The notes under the pieces were generated by a model. It did not search any database, was not told the origin of the DNA, and saw only the letters and a list, made by a program, of their open reading frames with translations. Source: Bromus sterilis (lineage: Eukaryota; Streptophyta; Magnoliopsida; Poales; Poaceae). Taken from it: a stretch of DNA of 64,000 bases. Where the stretch lies: the NCBI GenBank assembly GCA_950022295.1, contig OX465601.1, positions 170,751,501 through 170,815,500 on the forward strand, in the 5' to 3' direction. The stretch's first letter is position 1. The number at the start of each line of letters is the position of its first letter. Shown here piece by piece: positions 47,706 through 56,785 of this stretch. The translations under genes were made by a program, and so were the position numbers.

Positions 47706-47738
47706 GCTGCGTGCTGGGACTGTGACCACTTGGCAAGA
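47706..47738 (+). pseudogene. Element C gag, short continuation up to the chimeric junction
   Basis: It encodes VLRAGTVTTWQEL in frame with the gag left of the solo LTR. At about 47735-47749 the sequence changes to A-family internal sequence, with CAAGAA and CGT shared by both sides. Confidence 0.65.
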
Positions 47739-49454
47739 ATTACGTCTCGAGCAAGGCAACCCACAAGTGTGCACATGGGAAGAAATGAAGCAAGTGATGA
47801 GAGCCCGGTTTGTACCACAACACTACACACGTGACCTCTACCAAAAGTTACAAGCCCTAAAGCAAGGATACAAGACGGTGGAAGAGTACTACAAGGAAAT
47901 GGAGTTGGCCATGATCCAAGCCATTGTAAAGGAATCCGCCGAACAAACCATGGCCCGCTTCCTCAACGGTCTCAATTACCAAGTGAAGAAGATCACCAAC
48001 TTCCAACCTTACAACACCATTGAAGAATTGGTCCATCAAGCCTCAAAAGAGGAGAGGCAAGTCCAAGAAGATGCGAAGTACTCCAAATTTGTGTCCTCCA
48101 ACACTCGGGGTACACCTTCTACTTCTCAAGCGCCGCCAAGCACAACGCCCTATACCCATGCTCCAACATCAAGCGGTGGCCCTTGAAACACACGGCCACC
48201 GGCAAATTCTTCAACACGTTCTTCATCAACCACAACAAGTTTCAAGCCACGAGAGCCTACCAAGGCCTTTTCACCCAAAGATGAAAATACTAGCTCCATT
48301 GCATTCTTCACTTGCTAAGGCCGCGGCCACAAGTCTTTCGAGTGCCCCACCAAGAGGACCATGATCATCACCGAAGACGGCGAGTATGATTCCATTGGTG
48401 AGGGTGAAATGGATGCTTTGGCTCAAGTATCTCAACACATCCAAGAAAATGATGATGATGAAGACGGCCACATATATTGTGACAATGATGCAAGTCCTTC
48501 CCTCGTGGTGTCCAAGGTGTTGACTCTTCAACAAGAGCTCGATGAGAATCAAAGGTGCCACATATTCCACACCAAGGCGGGCATCAAAGGGCGATCCGTG
48601 AAGGTCATTATTGATGGCGGAAGTTGCCACAACTTGGAAAGAGTAGAACTTTGTACCAAACTCAACCTCATCAAGAAGAAGCACCCTCACCCATACAAGG
48701 TGCAATGGCTTAGTGAATCCGGCTCAATAAAAGTGGACCACACGGTGGAAGTCTCATTCAAAATTGGCGCCTACGAAGACACATTGGAATGTGACGTGCT
48801 ACCAATGAGCGTGTGTCATTTGCTCTTGGGCCGACCTTGGCAATTTGATAGGAGTGTTCTACACAATGGTCGCACCACTCACTATATCTTCAAGTGGAGG
48901 GGCAAAGAATTGGTCCTTCGTCCCATGGCCCCAAGTCAAGTGATCGCCGACAAAATACACACCTCCAACCCTCATGGGGAAAAAAGTGAGAGAGAGAACC
49001 ACCACAAAGTGAGTGAGAGCCACAAGCCAAATATGAGTGCCCCCATGAGGCGTCCCACCAATGACACCATCTTACTAGCCACCAAACGACAGGTTCGTAA
49101 AGTGCGGGATAACCCATCCCATATTCCTCATTTTGTACTCTTGTACAAGGATGAGGTGCTCCTACCTAACGTCTCACCCCCTCTTCCTCGTGCTATAGCT
49201 ACTATTTTGCAGGAATTTGAGGACGTCTTCCCCGACGAGCTACCACCAGGTCTTCCAGCACTTCGTGGAATTGAGCACCGCATCAACCTCATACCCGGCG
49301 CCCCCTACCTAACCGGGCACCTTACCGCACCAATCCCGAGGAGACAAAGGAGATTCAACGCCAAGTCAAACAACTACTCGAGAAAGGGTATGTTCGCGAA
49401 AGCCTTAGCCCTTGCGCGGTACCAGTTCTAATTGTGCCAAAGAAAGATGGCGGA
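47739..49454 (+). pseudogene. Fragment B: 5'-truncated A-family internal region (gag C-terminus and protease)
   Basis: It is a close relative of 61352-63050 in A'. It encodes the gag C-terminal half (RLEQGNPQVCTWEEMKQVMR onward), a stop near 48184, a degraded knuckle region (HKSFECPTKRTM) with a stop, then the protease with VIIDGGSCHN (catalytic Asp in a DGGS context). The PR-RT linker is out of frame at a run of five C (49298-49312). The fragment ends at VPKKDGG, where LTR A' is inserted. It lacks its own LTR, PBS and gag N-terminus. Confidence 0.8.
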
Positions 49455-50410
49455 GATGATGCGGAGCATCCTACCGACATCACCATGGATACATATCCTA
49501 CACGCGGAACCATGACGAGAGCACAAGCACGTGCCATAGAAGCAAAGGTGCACTCACTCCTTGTTGAGATTCAATACCATACGCACGAGAATTGCATGCT
49601 ACCTCAAAATAGTGTGCTTTGTTCCATTAGGTCCAACGGCGAGGAAGCAACCAAAGGAGAAGAAGAGTCGACTCCAGACAGCTTTCGGACGTCCGACAAC
49701 TTTAGGACTTCCGACAGCTCGGTTTCGGACGTCTGACATGCTACGGTCAGGAGCCCCTCCATCGGAGCGGACGTTCGACAGGCGTCGGACTTCCTACAGA
49801 CCGAACGTCCGAAACTCGTCGGATTTCCGACATCTATTACTCCAGGCCACCAGGTCGTCTATAGGACTCCTCCAATACAGCCACTTCCGGAAATCCGAAG
49901 CATCACGGACGTCCGACGTCCCGAAAGTTCGGACGTCTGAAACCCAACGGACGTCCGAAACCTGCCTGCGCGCAGATTCAGCTGGGCCACGACCCATGTA
50001 TCCCCTTCTCCCCCTAGCCTATATATGGTTGCCTCCTATCTCAGTTCTAGGGTTAGCTAAGAAATTACCAAAGACTTGAGAGCTTAGCTCCTTCTTCCCC
50101 CTAGGGAATTAGATCTCCTTGAGATCCTCTCAAGCCTACCTCCTACCTCCTCTCCCTACTCATAGAAGGAGAGGAACCCAATCCTATTCATAGAAGGAGA
50201 GGGATACTATCAAGCTTACCTCGTGTTGTGTGTGGATGTGGTGATGTGTGGTATTTGGGAGTGGATTTGAGTGTTTATGTGTTTGGATCTTGTTCCCCCT
50301 TTGTCTCTTGTGTTGATTGTGTTTGTGACCCCCTTTGTTCTTGTTGTTGTTGTGGGTCCCCACCTCCAAATTGTGAAGATTCTGCCAAACCCTAGGCTTG
50401 CCCTACATCA
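49455..50410 (+). repeat. 5' LTR of element A' (956 bp)
   Basis: It begins TGATGCGGAGC and ends CCCTACATCA. It contains three exact GGACGTCC cores and several near copies between 49684 and 49955, and a TATA-like CCTATATATGG at about 50018-50028. Confidence 0.9.
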
Positions 50411-51552
50411 TTTGTTATCATGAGCAAGGTTGACACAATTTGGAGTCCCTCCACCTCTCTTTTCTAGCCAATTTTTGTTTGTTCTTGTCCAATTTCGAAA
50501 ATTCCCCACCAAAAATAGCCATACCCAAGATCTTGCAACTTGTTGGTTCTTGTGAAATTTTGTTGGTTTTGATCCATGGATGTGGTGTTTTACTAGTGGA
50601 TCTCACCCCTTTTGTGTTGCTTTAGCCTCCCCACCAACAATTTTCCCCAAAATTTTTCTTTCTTTCCACCAATTTGTGTTTGGTAACCCCAACGACTCCA
50701 CCTCCATCAACAACGAAGATCCAATCGACCTCCACACCGGGAGCAAGGCCGGTACCACCATTCTTCGCGAGGGTAAGGTGACGTGAGGTATCATTTCCGT
50801 CCTAACCACCCTTTCCTTACACCTTACCTTTGAGAGCCCATCTCCCTTTTGTGACCACCTTCCTTGTCCTATTGAGACTAGCTCCCCGAGTATTGCCGGC
50901 TCTCACAACTCGTGCACCTTAGTAGTCATACAATTGATACTCCGTGCATTACTCATCAATTCATAGCGCCTCAAGTATCCTGGTCAAAAGTGAGTTCCAT
51001 TCAAACAAACAAAAAAGAGAGAAAGAGCACAAGATATAAAAATCTTTTAAGCAAACGAGTGCGCAAATAGGGAAGCATCCACCAAAAGCACGTTTAGAGT
51101 TCATCCATTCATATAGGTTGGTGCACTTGTGCGAATCAAGCCGTTGAGAAATCGAGCTAGTGACTCTCTTTGTACTTGTGCAACGCGAGCATTAGTCTTC
51201 GTTAGGCTCACTTATCTTGATCATTTTATTGGTTGCACGAGTCCCATTATCTTTGCGCGTGCGTTTACTATTGCTTTTTTTTTCTCTTTTGATCTACTTG
51301 TATCGCATTGCTTCAATTGGATCTCTACCAATTTTATTACCACCTTGTTCCACTTGTTGCATTTCTTCGGCCACTAACCCCTACCAAGATCCACGATAAG
51401 CCATTTGTAGGTGTGCGTGTGGGAACGATACTCAAACAAGGACATTCTTTTCATTTCAAGAAGCTATACATCACTTGAATCAATACATCTTCGATAAGGT
51501 ATCCTTGTTATTGTTCTCTCCCTTTAACTCTCACATCTACCCGCTTGTTGTC
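50411..51552 (+). other. Element A' degenerate PBS and untranslated leader
   Basis: The PBS reads TTGTTATCATGAGC, a mutated form of the iMet-type site kept in element A. The leader matches the minus-strand A leader in its first part. No ORF with coding character is supported before the gag start at 51553. Confidence 0.65.
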
Positions 51553-51824
51553 ATGGCCAGGCAAGACTCCCCTACCTCACCGATGAATGGTACACTTCGC
51601 GATACATGCCATATGGTAACTCAAGAAGCTTACTTACAATTCCAACATGAGATGTGCGACGCGCACGAGAAGTTGAGCAACTGCATCGCCACGATTGCGG
51701 TAGACCTCCATCAAGGCCAAGCTCTTACGTCACAAAAAATGGAAGAGCTATCCGAGCGCAATGAAGAGAAAATGGAGGAATTCCAACAACAAATGATTTC
51801 TTGTGACAAAGCCAATATGGCCGT
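51553..51824 (+). pseudogene. Element A' gag N-terminus
   Basis: The ATG at 51553 begins MARQDSPTSPMNG. The reading is helical and charged (QEAYLQFQHEMCDAHEKL, EELSERNEEKMEEFQQQM) and reaches the H insertion at a Val codon. The frame resumes exactly after one GCCGT copy at 60653. It is the N-terminal matrix-like part of Gag. Confidence 0.75.
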
Positions 51825-52261
51825 TGACGGGGATCAACCCCGGCAAATCCCATGGTCAGGGACCCTAGGTTAGTCATGAGAGGCACAGGTTGGACGATAG
51901 CTTGTCGGAAAACAGGAGGACACGTTCCTGCTAGATATTATTGATGAGGGAGATGCGATTATAGTGGATGCCAAGGATGGAGCGCTCACGGCTAGGGTTA
52001 CAGATGATATTCGATGTCTTTGGCGTCGCCCCTCCTAGCCCTTATATACTGGGCTAGGTCTCGGGGAGTTCATCTACGTTTACAGGTAAGCTTTCCTCAC
52101 CCTAGCTTGCTCCGTATGACAGGTCTTCGCACCTTCCTTATGAGTCGCAGACTCCTACGTCGGTGCCAATTAGCGGGCCAAGGCGGGTCTTCATCGGCCT
52201 TTTATCTTCAGGGACACCGGGTAGGCCTATCCGTAGGATTCGTGGGGTCACCCCCTCGTCA
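51825..52261 (-). repeat. 3' LTR of element H (437 bp)
   Basis: On the plus strand it starts TGACGGGGATC and ends CCCCTCGTCA. It matches LTR 60201-60647. The inner side abuts GTAGCCCCCGAGTG (52262-52275), which on the minus strand is a G-rich polypurine-type tract. Confidence 0.95.
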
Positions 52262-52275
52262 GTAGCCCCCGAGTG

Positions 52276-53262
52276 CCTGGGGGACTCGAAGAGTCACGCA
52301 GGGACTCAAGTACATCCATTTGTCGGTCTTTTGTATGCGCGATACAGCCGCGAGTCGCTGGCAGTCTGGTGGCCATGAAAAAACCTTTTTCGAGGGATGC
52401 TAAGATGAAAGGGCCCAAGGAGTCGACTGGTCGAGCCTTGGTGAATTGCGCTAGTGGAAAATACCGCAGTAGCCCAATCAAACCCACGTACCTCAACGTG
52501 AGCTTGGAACACTAGTGTCGAGCAAAAGTCCTGCCGCTTCAGGTCTTACGGTGTTCATTTGCCGCCAGTAATGTGCATAGCCTAAGGCGCGTCCGCCCGG
52601 CTTTTTCTATCATGCGCATCGCATGGAAAAGGTTGGGAGTGAAATTGTTCTTCGGCAAGTCCCAGCCCGGCCGAACTTCGCAGCGGGGTCTTACCTACAC
52701 GCTAATCTTGCGTGGCATCTGGGCACAGTGTGTCATGTTCCAGGAATGTGTATTTTTGAGGCGCGGAGCCTAATAGTATTGCACCCGCTTGGAACAAAAC
52801 ATCAAGTGAGTTGTTCGCTTATTCACCCGCGGAGCTGGTTTCGAGTGCTCCAGCGAGGGGTTCTTCGCGAGTGGTCACTCGAATGAAGTTTCGGCTCTTG
52901 AGGTGAGGGAGCACCTGAGACTCTTAGAGTCGTATGATCTTGGAGAATGCATGTCTGTCTTGTGTCGAGTAGAGGGAGCACCCGAGACTCTCGTGAGTGC
53001 GAGTGATCACTCGAGCACATTGCTGATTTTTAGGCGGCTGCTTACCTGGGGCTCGGTTTTGAGTGGGTACGCTCCCGATGGGAGTTTAAATATATTTGAA
53101 AAATGTGTTTAAGAAATCATTCTTGATGTCTGTTGGTATTCTTCGCCGCTTGTCAGGATAACGGCGTGTCTCTCGCACAGTGCGTCCCGTGGGAAAGCAT
53201 CTTGGTCTTGGAATTAATTGCTGGTGTCGTCTTGGCTTCTCTGTGCTGGGGGATTTTTTTTC
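52276..53262 (-). other. Element H 3' region between PPT and the antisense gene
   Basis: No coding region is supported. It contains repeated CTCGAGTG/CACTCGAG-like words near 52850-53010. Readings on either strand are short and without domains. Confidence 0.45.
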
Positions 53263-53270
53263 TATAAATA
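53263..53270 (+). promoter_or_regulatory. TATA box for the antisense gene in element H
   Basis: CTATAAATAAG lies on the plus strand 76 bp before the ATG at 53346, a normal plant TATA-to-start distance. It is opposite in direction to H's own transcription, so the antisense gene appears to have its own promoter. Confidence 0.5.
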
Positions 53271-53345
53271 AGCCTTTCTCTTGCACAGCGTTTCGCCTCT
53301 ATCCAGCTTGCTACTTTGCCTCTTCCTTCTTCTCTTCTTCCTCTC

Positions 53346-53963
53346 ATGGCTCCCAGGCGAGGTGTTGGCCGTGGCCGTGTTCGTCGTGGCCGTGGTGGCC
53401 GTACACCACGCTCATGCCGTGGTGGTCGCCATGGTACCACACCAATGCCTTCCTCCTCTCCCTTGGAGGAGGGATTCTGGCGCTATGATTTTCTTTTACG
53501 CGTTCGTGGTCAGAGCGCCAATCGCGTTCTTCTTCCCTCTGCTTTTTCCGCCATTGTTTCTGAACGTGGCTTAGATGGCTTGCTTCTGCATCTTCAAGGG
53601 AGCTGTCGATCTCCTTCTTATGTTGACTTGGAGGTTGATAGCTCCCGCTTGATTTTTCTTGGCTCTGGTTGGAGTTTGTTTTCTCGGCGGTTGAATTTAT
53701 GAGATGGAGAGATGCTCAGCTGTCGTTTTGACGGAGAAAGCATTGTCACTGTCCGCGCGTTCGACCCGAGCGGCAACAACATGGATCCGCACTGGCAGGA
53801 GTCGAGCAGCGACAACTCCACAAGGTCGATGAGTCCTACGCCTGCATCTTCTACAGCTCTGTCTTCTAGAGATTCCTCGGGTGGTGATGCCGTCTCCATC
53901 TGCTCCAAAGAGGACATCGACGTCAAGTCGTCGATCAAGCGGGCGCGCCAAGCGACCTTGTAG
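53346..53963 (+). pseudogene. Antisense gene in element H: B3-like DNA-binding domain protein (one internal stop)
   Basis: This is a plus-strand frame of 205 codons plus stop, opposite to H's gag-pol, with one TGA at 53700-53702 (residue 119). Residues 1-30 are an Arg/Gly-rich basic tail (MAPRRGVGRGRVRRGRGG). Residues 45-140 resemble a plant B3 domain of the REM type: FLLRVRG, NRVLLPSAFSAIV, LDGLLLHLQG, then LIFLGSGWSLFSRRLNL, the stop, and DGEMLSCRFDGESIVTVRAF, which fit the B3 pattern of a GW-x-x-F segment, a G-D turn and a final strand pair. A Ser/Asp-rich tail and a basic KRARQ end follow. An adjacent frame after 53950 has a KKLVEQEKKLVE coiled coil, suggesting a frameshifted C-terminus. 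The B3 assignment is by eye. Confidence 0.6.
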
Positions 53964-54325
53964 AACTGGAGGCGGCCTCATCTTCGCTGGCAACTCGGAG
54001 AAGAGGCTGTGCAGTCGGAGAAGAAGGCGTGCAGCTGCAGGTGGAGAAGAAGCTGGTCGAGCAGGAGAAGAAGCTGGTGGAGCATCGACAAATAAGTTGA
54101 GGTTCACCCTTTTGTTATGTCATTGACATCCTCTGCTAGCTTCCTTTTTTCCTTTGTCTGTGGTGATGCCCTTGTACTAGAGTCGATTACCCCTCATGAG
54201 CACACATGTAGAAGTCTTGATTCCTTGGGTAATTTCCTCTTGTAACAGGAGCTGCCTTCTATCCAAATGTGGTTGAGTCCTTTTATTCCTTTATCGTTGA
54301 ATTCAAGCTGTGGTTGAGATCTTGC

Positions 54326-54331
54326 AATAAA
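54326..54331 (+). terminator. Candidate poly(A) signal for the antisense gene
   Basis: AATAAA lies on the plus strand about 360 bp after the antisense ORF stop. It is a weak signal alone, but it completes a promoter-ORF-poly(A) layout. Confidence 0.3.
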
Positions 54332-54335
54332 CTGT

Positions 54336-54440
54336 GTTTTCGACTCCTGTGATGCACCATTTTCGACTCCTTCTGATAGCGCAGAATGTCTTCGATTCCA
54401 TCTGATAGCGCGAAATGTCTTCGACTCCATCCGTGATGCA
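54336..54440. repeat. Short tandem repeat, about 32-bp unit, in element H
   Basis: About three imperfect copies of a unit containing TTCGACTCC and CTGATAGCGC, with a further shortened copy ending TGATGCAC. Confidence 0.6.
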
Positions 54441-54670
54441 CTGACTTTAACTTTCTAGTGTGTTCTAGTTGTAGAGTCAAACGTAGGCTTAAAACTTTGC
54501 GTATTTCCTCGCGGTTCAACTCTGGAGTAGTCCCCGAGTCTTGGTTGTTTGTCGTCCGGGTGAAGACTTGAAGATTGCAAACTTGGTGTTTTTGAATAGG
54601 ACCGTAGCGTGTCTCGGGGAATGCTTATGCCTGAGACCCCGAGTTTTTAAGGTGAGCTCGCGTAGGTGGT

Positions 54671-55110
54671 GATAGCGTCTCTCGAGGGGATTTTGTGCTT
54701 AAGCCCCCGAGTGCTTTGGTTAAGATCGCGTAAGTGGCGATAGCGTCTCTCGGGGGGATTTTATGCTTAAGCCTCCGAGTGCTTTGGTTAAGATCGCGTA
54801 GGCGATAGCGTCTCTCGGGGGGATTTTATGCTTAAGCCCCCGAGTGCTTTGGTTAAGATCGCGTAGGCGATAGCGTCTCTCGGGGAGATTTTATGTTTAA
54901 GCCCCCGAGTGCTTTGGTTAAGATCTCGTAGGCGATAGCGTCTCTCGGGGGGATTTTATGCTTAAGCCCCCAAGTGCTTTGGTTAAGATCGCGTAGGCGA
55001 TAGCGTCTCTCGGGGGGATTTTATGCTTAAGCCCCCAAGTGCTTTGGTTAAGATCACGTAGGCGATGATAGCGTCTCTCGGGGGGAGTGTGTGCTCGGGC
55101 CCCGAGTGCT
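54671..55110. repeat. Tandem repeat, 65-68 bp unit, seven copies, with hairpin arms
   Basis: Units begin GATAGCGTCTCTCGGGG at 54671, 54739, 54804, 54869, 54934, 54999 and 55067; a degenerate precursor lies near 54609. Each unit contains CTCGGGGG and CCCCCGAG arms separated by an ATTTTATGCTTAAG-like spacer, able to form a strong hairpin. The array lies between the integrase stop and the antisense gene, in H's 3' untranslated region. Confidence 0.92.
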
Positions 55111-55273
55111 TTGAGATGGCATTATTTGGGCAACATTTATTTTTATTGCGGTCGAGCGGCTACATGAGTTGCCAGTCATGTCTGACCGATAGGGACTATG
55201 GATAGAACAGTCACAAGTTTGCTACGTTCCATGGGTTACCCACGTCCTCGTCTGTCTTCGGGTTCTTCAGCCT

Positions 55274-56335
55274 TTAGGCGCCACCTCCGATGACTTCTGA
55301 GACTATAAATGTTCCTTCCCATTGGGGGGCAAGTTTATGGACCTTCTCTTGTATCAGCCGTAGGACTAGGTCACCTTTTTTGAAGGTTCTAGTGCGCAAG
55401 CGACTGCTTTGGTAGGTGCGTAGCTTGTCTTGGTACCCCTCTGATTTTTTCAGGGTTGTATCTCTTGCTTCGTCAGCTGTATCTTTGTCATCTTGTAATG
55501 CTTCTTCTGCTTCTTCTTCTTCGTACCCGGTGACCCGAGGTGCTCCGAACTTGAGTTCATATGGTAGTACTGTCTCTGCCCCGTACACCATGAAGAAGGG
55601 TGTGTACTGGGTCACGGTGTTTGGTGTAGTTCGTAGGCTCCATAGTACCGCGGGCAGTTCTTCTACCAAGTTGCCGGCGGCTTGCTCGAGTGGTGCGAGG
55701 AGCTGCTTCTTTAATCCACCGCATACAAGGCCGTTTGCTTTTTCCACTTGGCCGTTGGACTGCGGGTGCGCGACTGATGCATAATTGATTTTGATGCCCA
55801 GTTCTTTGCAAAAGTTCTGGAATTCTGCGGCTGTGAAATTCGTGCCGTTGTCCGTGATGATGTTGTGTGGCACGCCGAACCTGAAGATGATCGATTTGAT
55901 GAAGTTGACAGCCGTGAGGGTTGTGGAGCTGGTGATGGTAACTGCTTCGATCCATTTAGTGAACTTGTCGACCGCGACGAGCAGGTGTGTCCTTCCGCCG
56001 TTTGATGATTTCTTGAGTGGGCCCACCATGTCGAGTCCCCATGTGGCGACCGGCCAGGATTGTGGTATGGTCTTGAGCTCTGAGGTGGGAGCGTGTGGCC
56101 TGTTGGCGATTTTCTGGCAGGAGACACAACGTCGCACGATTTCCTCTGCGTTTTTCATGGCTGTGGGCCAATAGAACCCGGCTTGGAATGCTTTGGACAC
56201 GAGTACTCGACTGCTCGCATGGTGCCCGCAGGTGCCTTCGTGTATTTCGAGCAGTAGGGCTTTGCCGTCCTCTTCCTCGATGCACCTTTGGAGTATCTGG
56301 GTGATGCTGCGCTTGTATAGCTGTTTGTTGATCAC
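55274..56335 (-). pseudogene. Element H integrase
   Basis: An open minus-strand frame of 353 codons. The zinc-binding HHCC finger is at residues 32-73 (HEGTCGHH ... CVSC). The catalytic core has Asp102 (WGLDMVGPL), Asp162 (IITDNGTNF) and Glu198 (SNGQVEKANG), the full DD(35)E set with 35 residues between Asp162 and Glu198. The C-terminus has TPFFMVYGAETVLP and a KKGDLVLRLI fold typical of Tat integrases. It inserts cDNA into the genome. The start is arbitrary: the frame belongs to the polyprotein, separated by a stop at 56411-56413. A stop at 55274-55276 ends it near the expected C-terminus. Confidence 0.92.
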
Positions 56336-56785
56336 CGTGAACGCCTTGGATCGTCGGCTGATGCGTCGTGCTTCGGCCGCGTCTTGCGGTAGCGTACCTT
56401 CGATTAGGAATCAGAGGAACGGTTTTGCCCAGACAGGTCCTTCGAGCTCTGTCGGAGCTGTGATGTCGGGTGTGCTGGTGCTTGTGCCTTCTAATGGGCT
56501 TGCTGCTGCCACCTGCGCTAGGTCTGTTGCGTCCTTGCCGTCCATGACTGCTTCAGGTGCTGCTTCCTATACCTTGATGGATCTCTTGCTGATGCTTTCG
56601 AGAAAAACGCAGGGTGGTATTGGTCCTCGGGTCGAACCAATGTTCGCGTGTTCGTCAGCTTCTGTGTTGTTGGCCCTGGTGATGTAGTTGAGCTCGCAGC
56701 CGTCGAAACTTCCTTCGAGTGCGTTGTAGAGCTTCTGGTAGGCCGCCATGTTGTCGGCTATTGCGTCGCAGTTTCTCATCGTCTG
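56336..56785 (-). pseudogene. Element H, end of second RNase H and linker to integrase (stops)
   Basis: It continues the second RNase H after the TAG at 56786-56788: AAYQKLYNALEGSF, then NYITRANNTEADEHAN, the last conserved RNase H block. A TAG at 56567-56569 and a TGA at 56411-56413 interrupt it; both fit single transitions. The linker between these stops is Ala/Thr/Pro-rich. Confidence 0.8.

Larger units (their letters stand above)
27398..47738 (+). mobile_element. Element C: plus-strand gypsy element with a 4.05-kb 5' LTR; 3' part replaced by fragment B
   Basis: The LTR (27398-28816 and 43156-45788) is split by element D. PBS, leader and the start of gag follow. Its gag is interrupted by an A-family solo LTR and is truncated at about 47738-47745, where A-family internal sequence begins. 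No other C sequence is seen, so C's 3' end and TSD are missing. Confidence 0.75.

Noticed and set aside
46752..49454. LTR 46752-47700 as the 5' LTR of the A-family fragment that follows it
   Set aside because: CGTGT flanks the LTR on both sides, C's gag frame resumes right after it, and there is no PBS. It is a solo LTR independent of fragment B.
54671..55110. The regular 65-bp repeats as a CRISPR array
   Set aside because: The repeats are contiguous without unique spacers and lie in the 3' region of a plant retrotransposon. It is a minisatellite-type tandem repeat.
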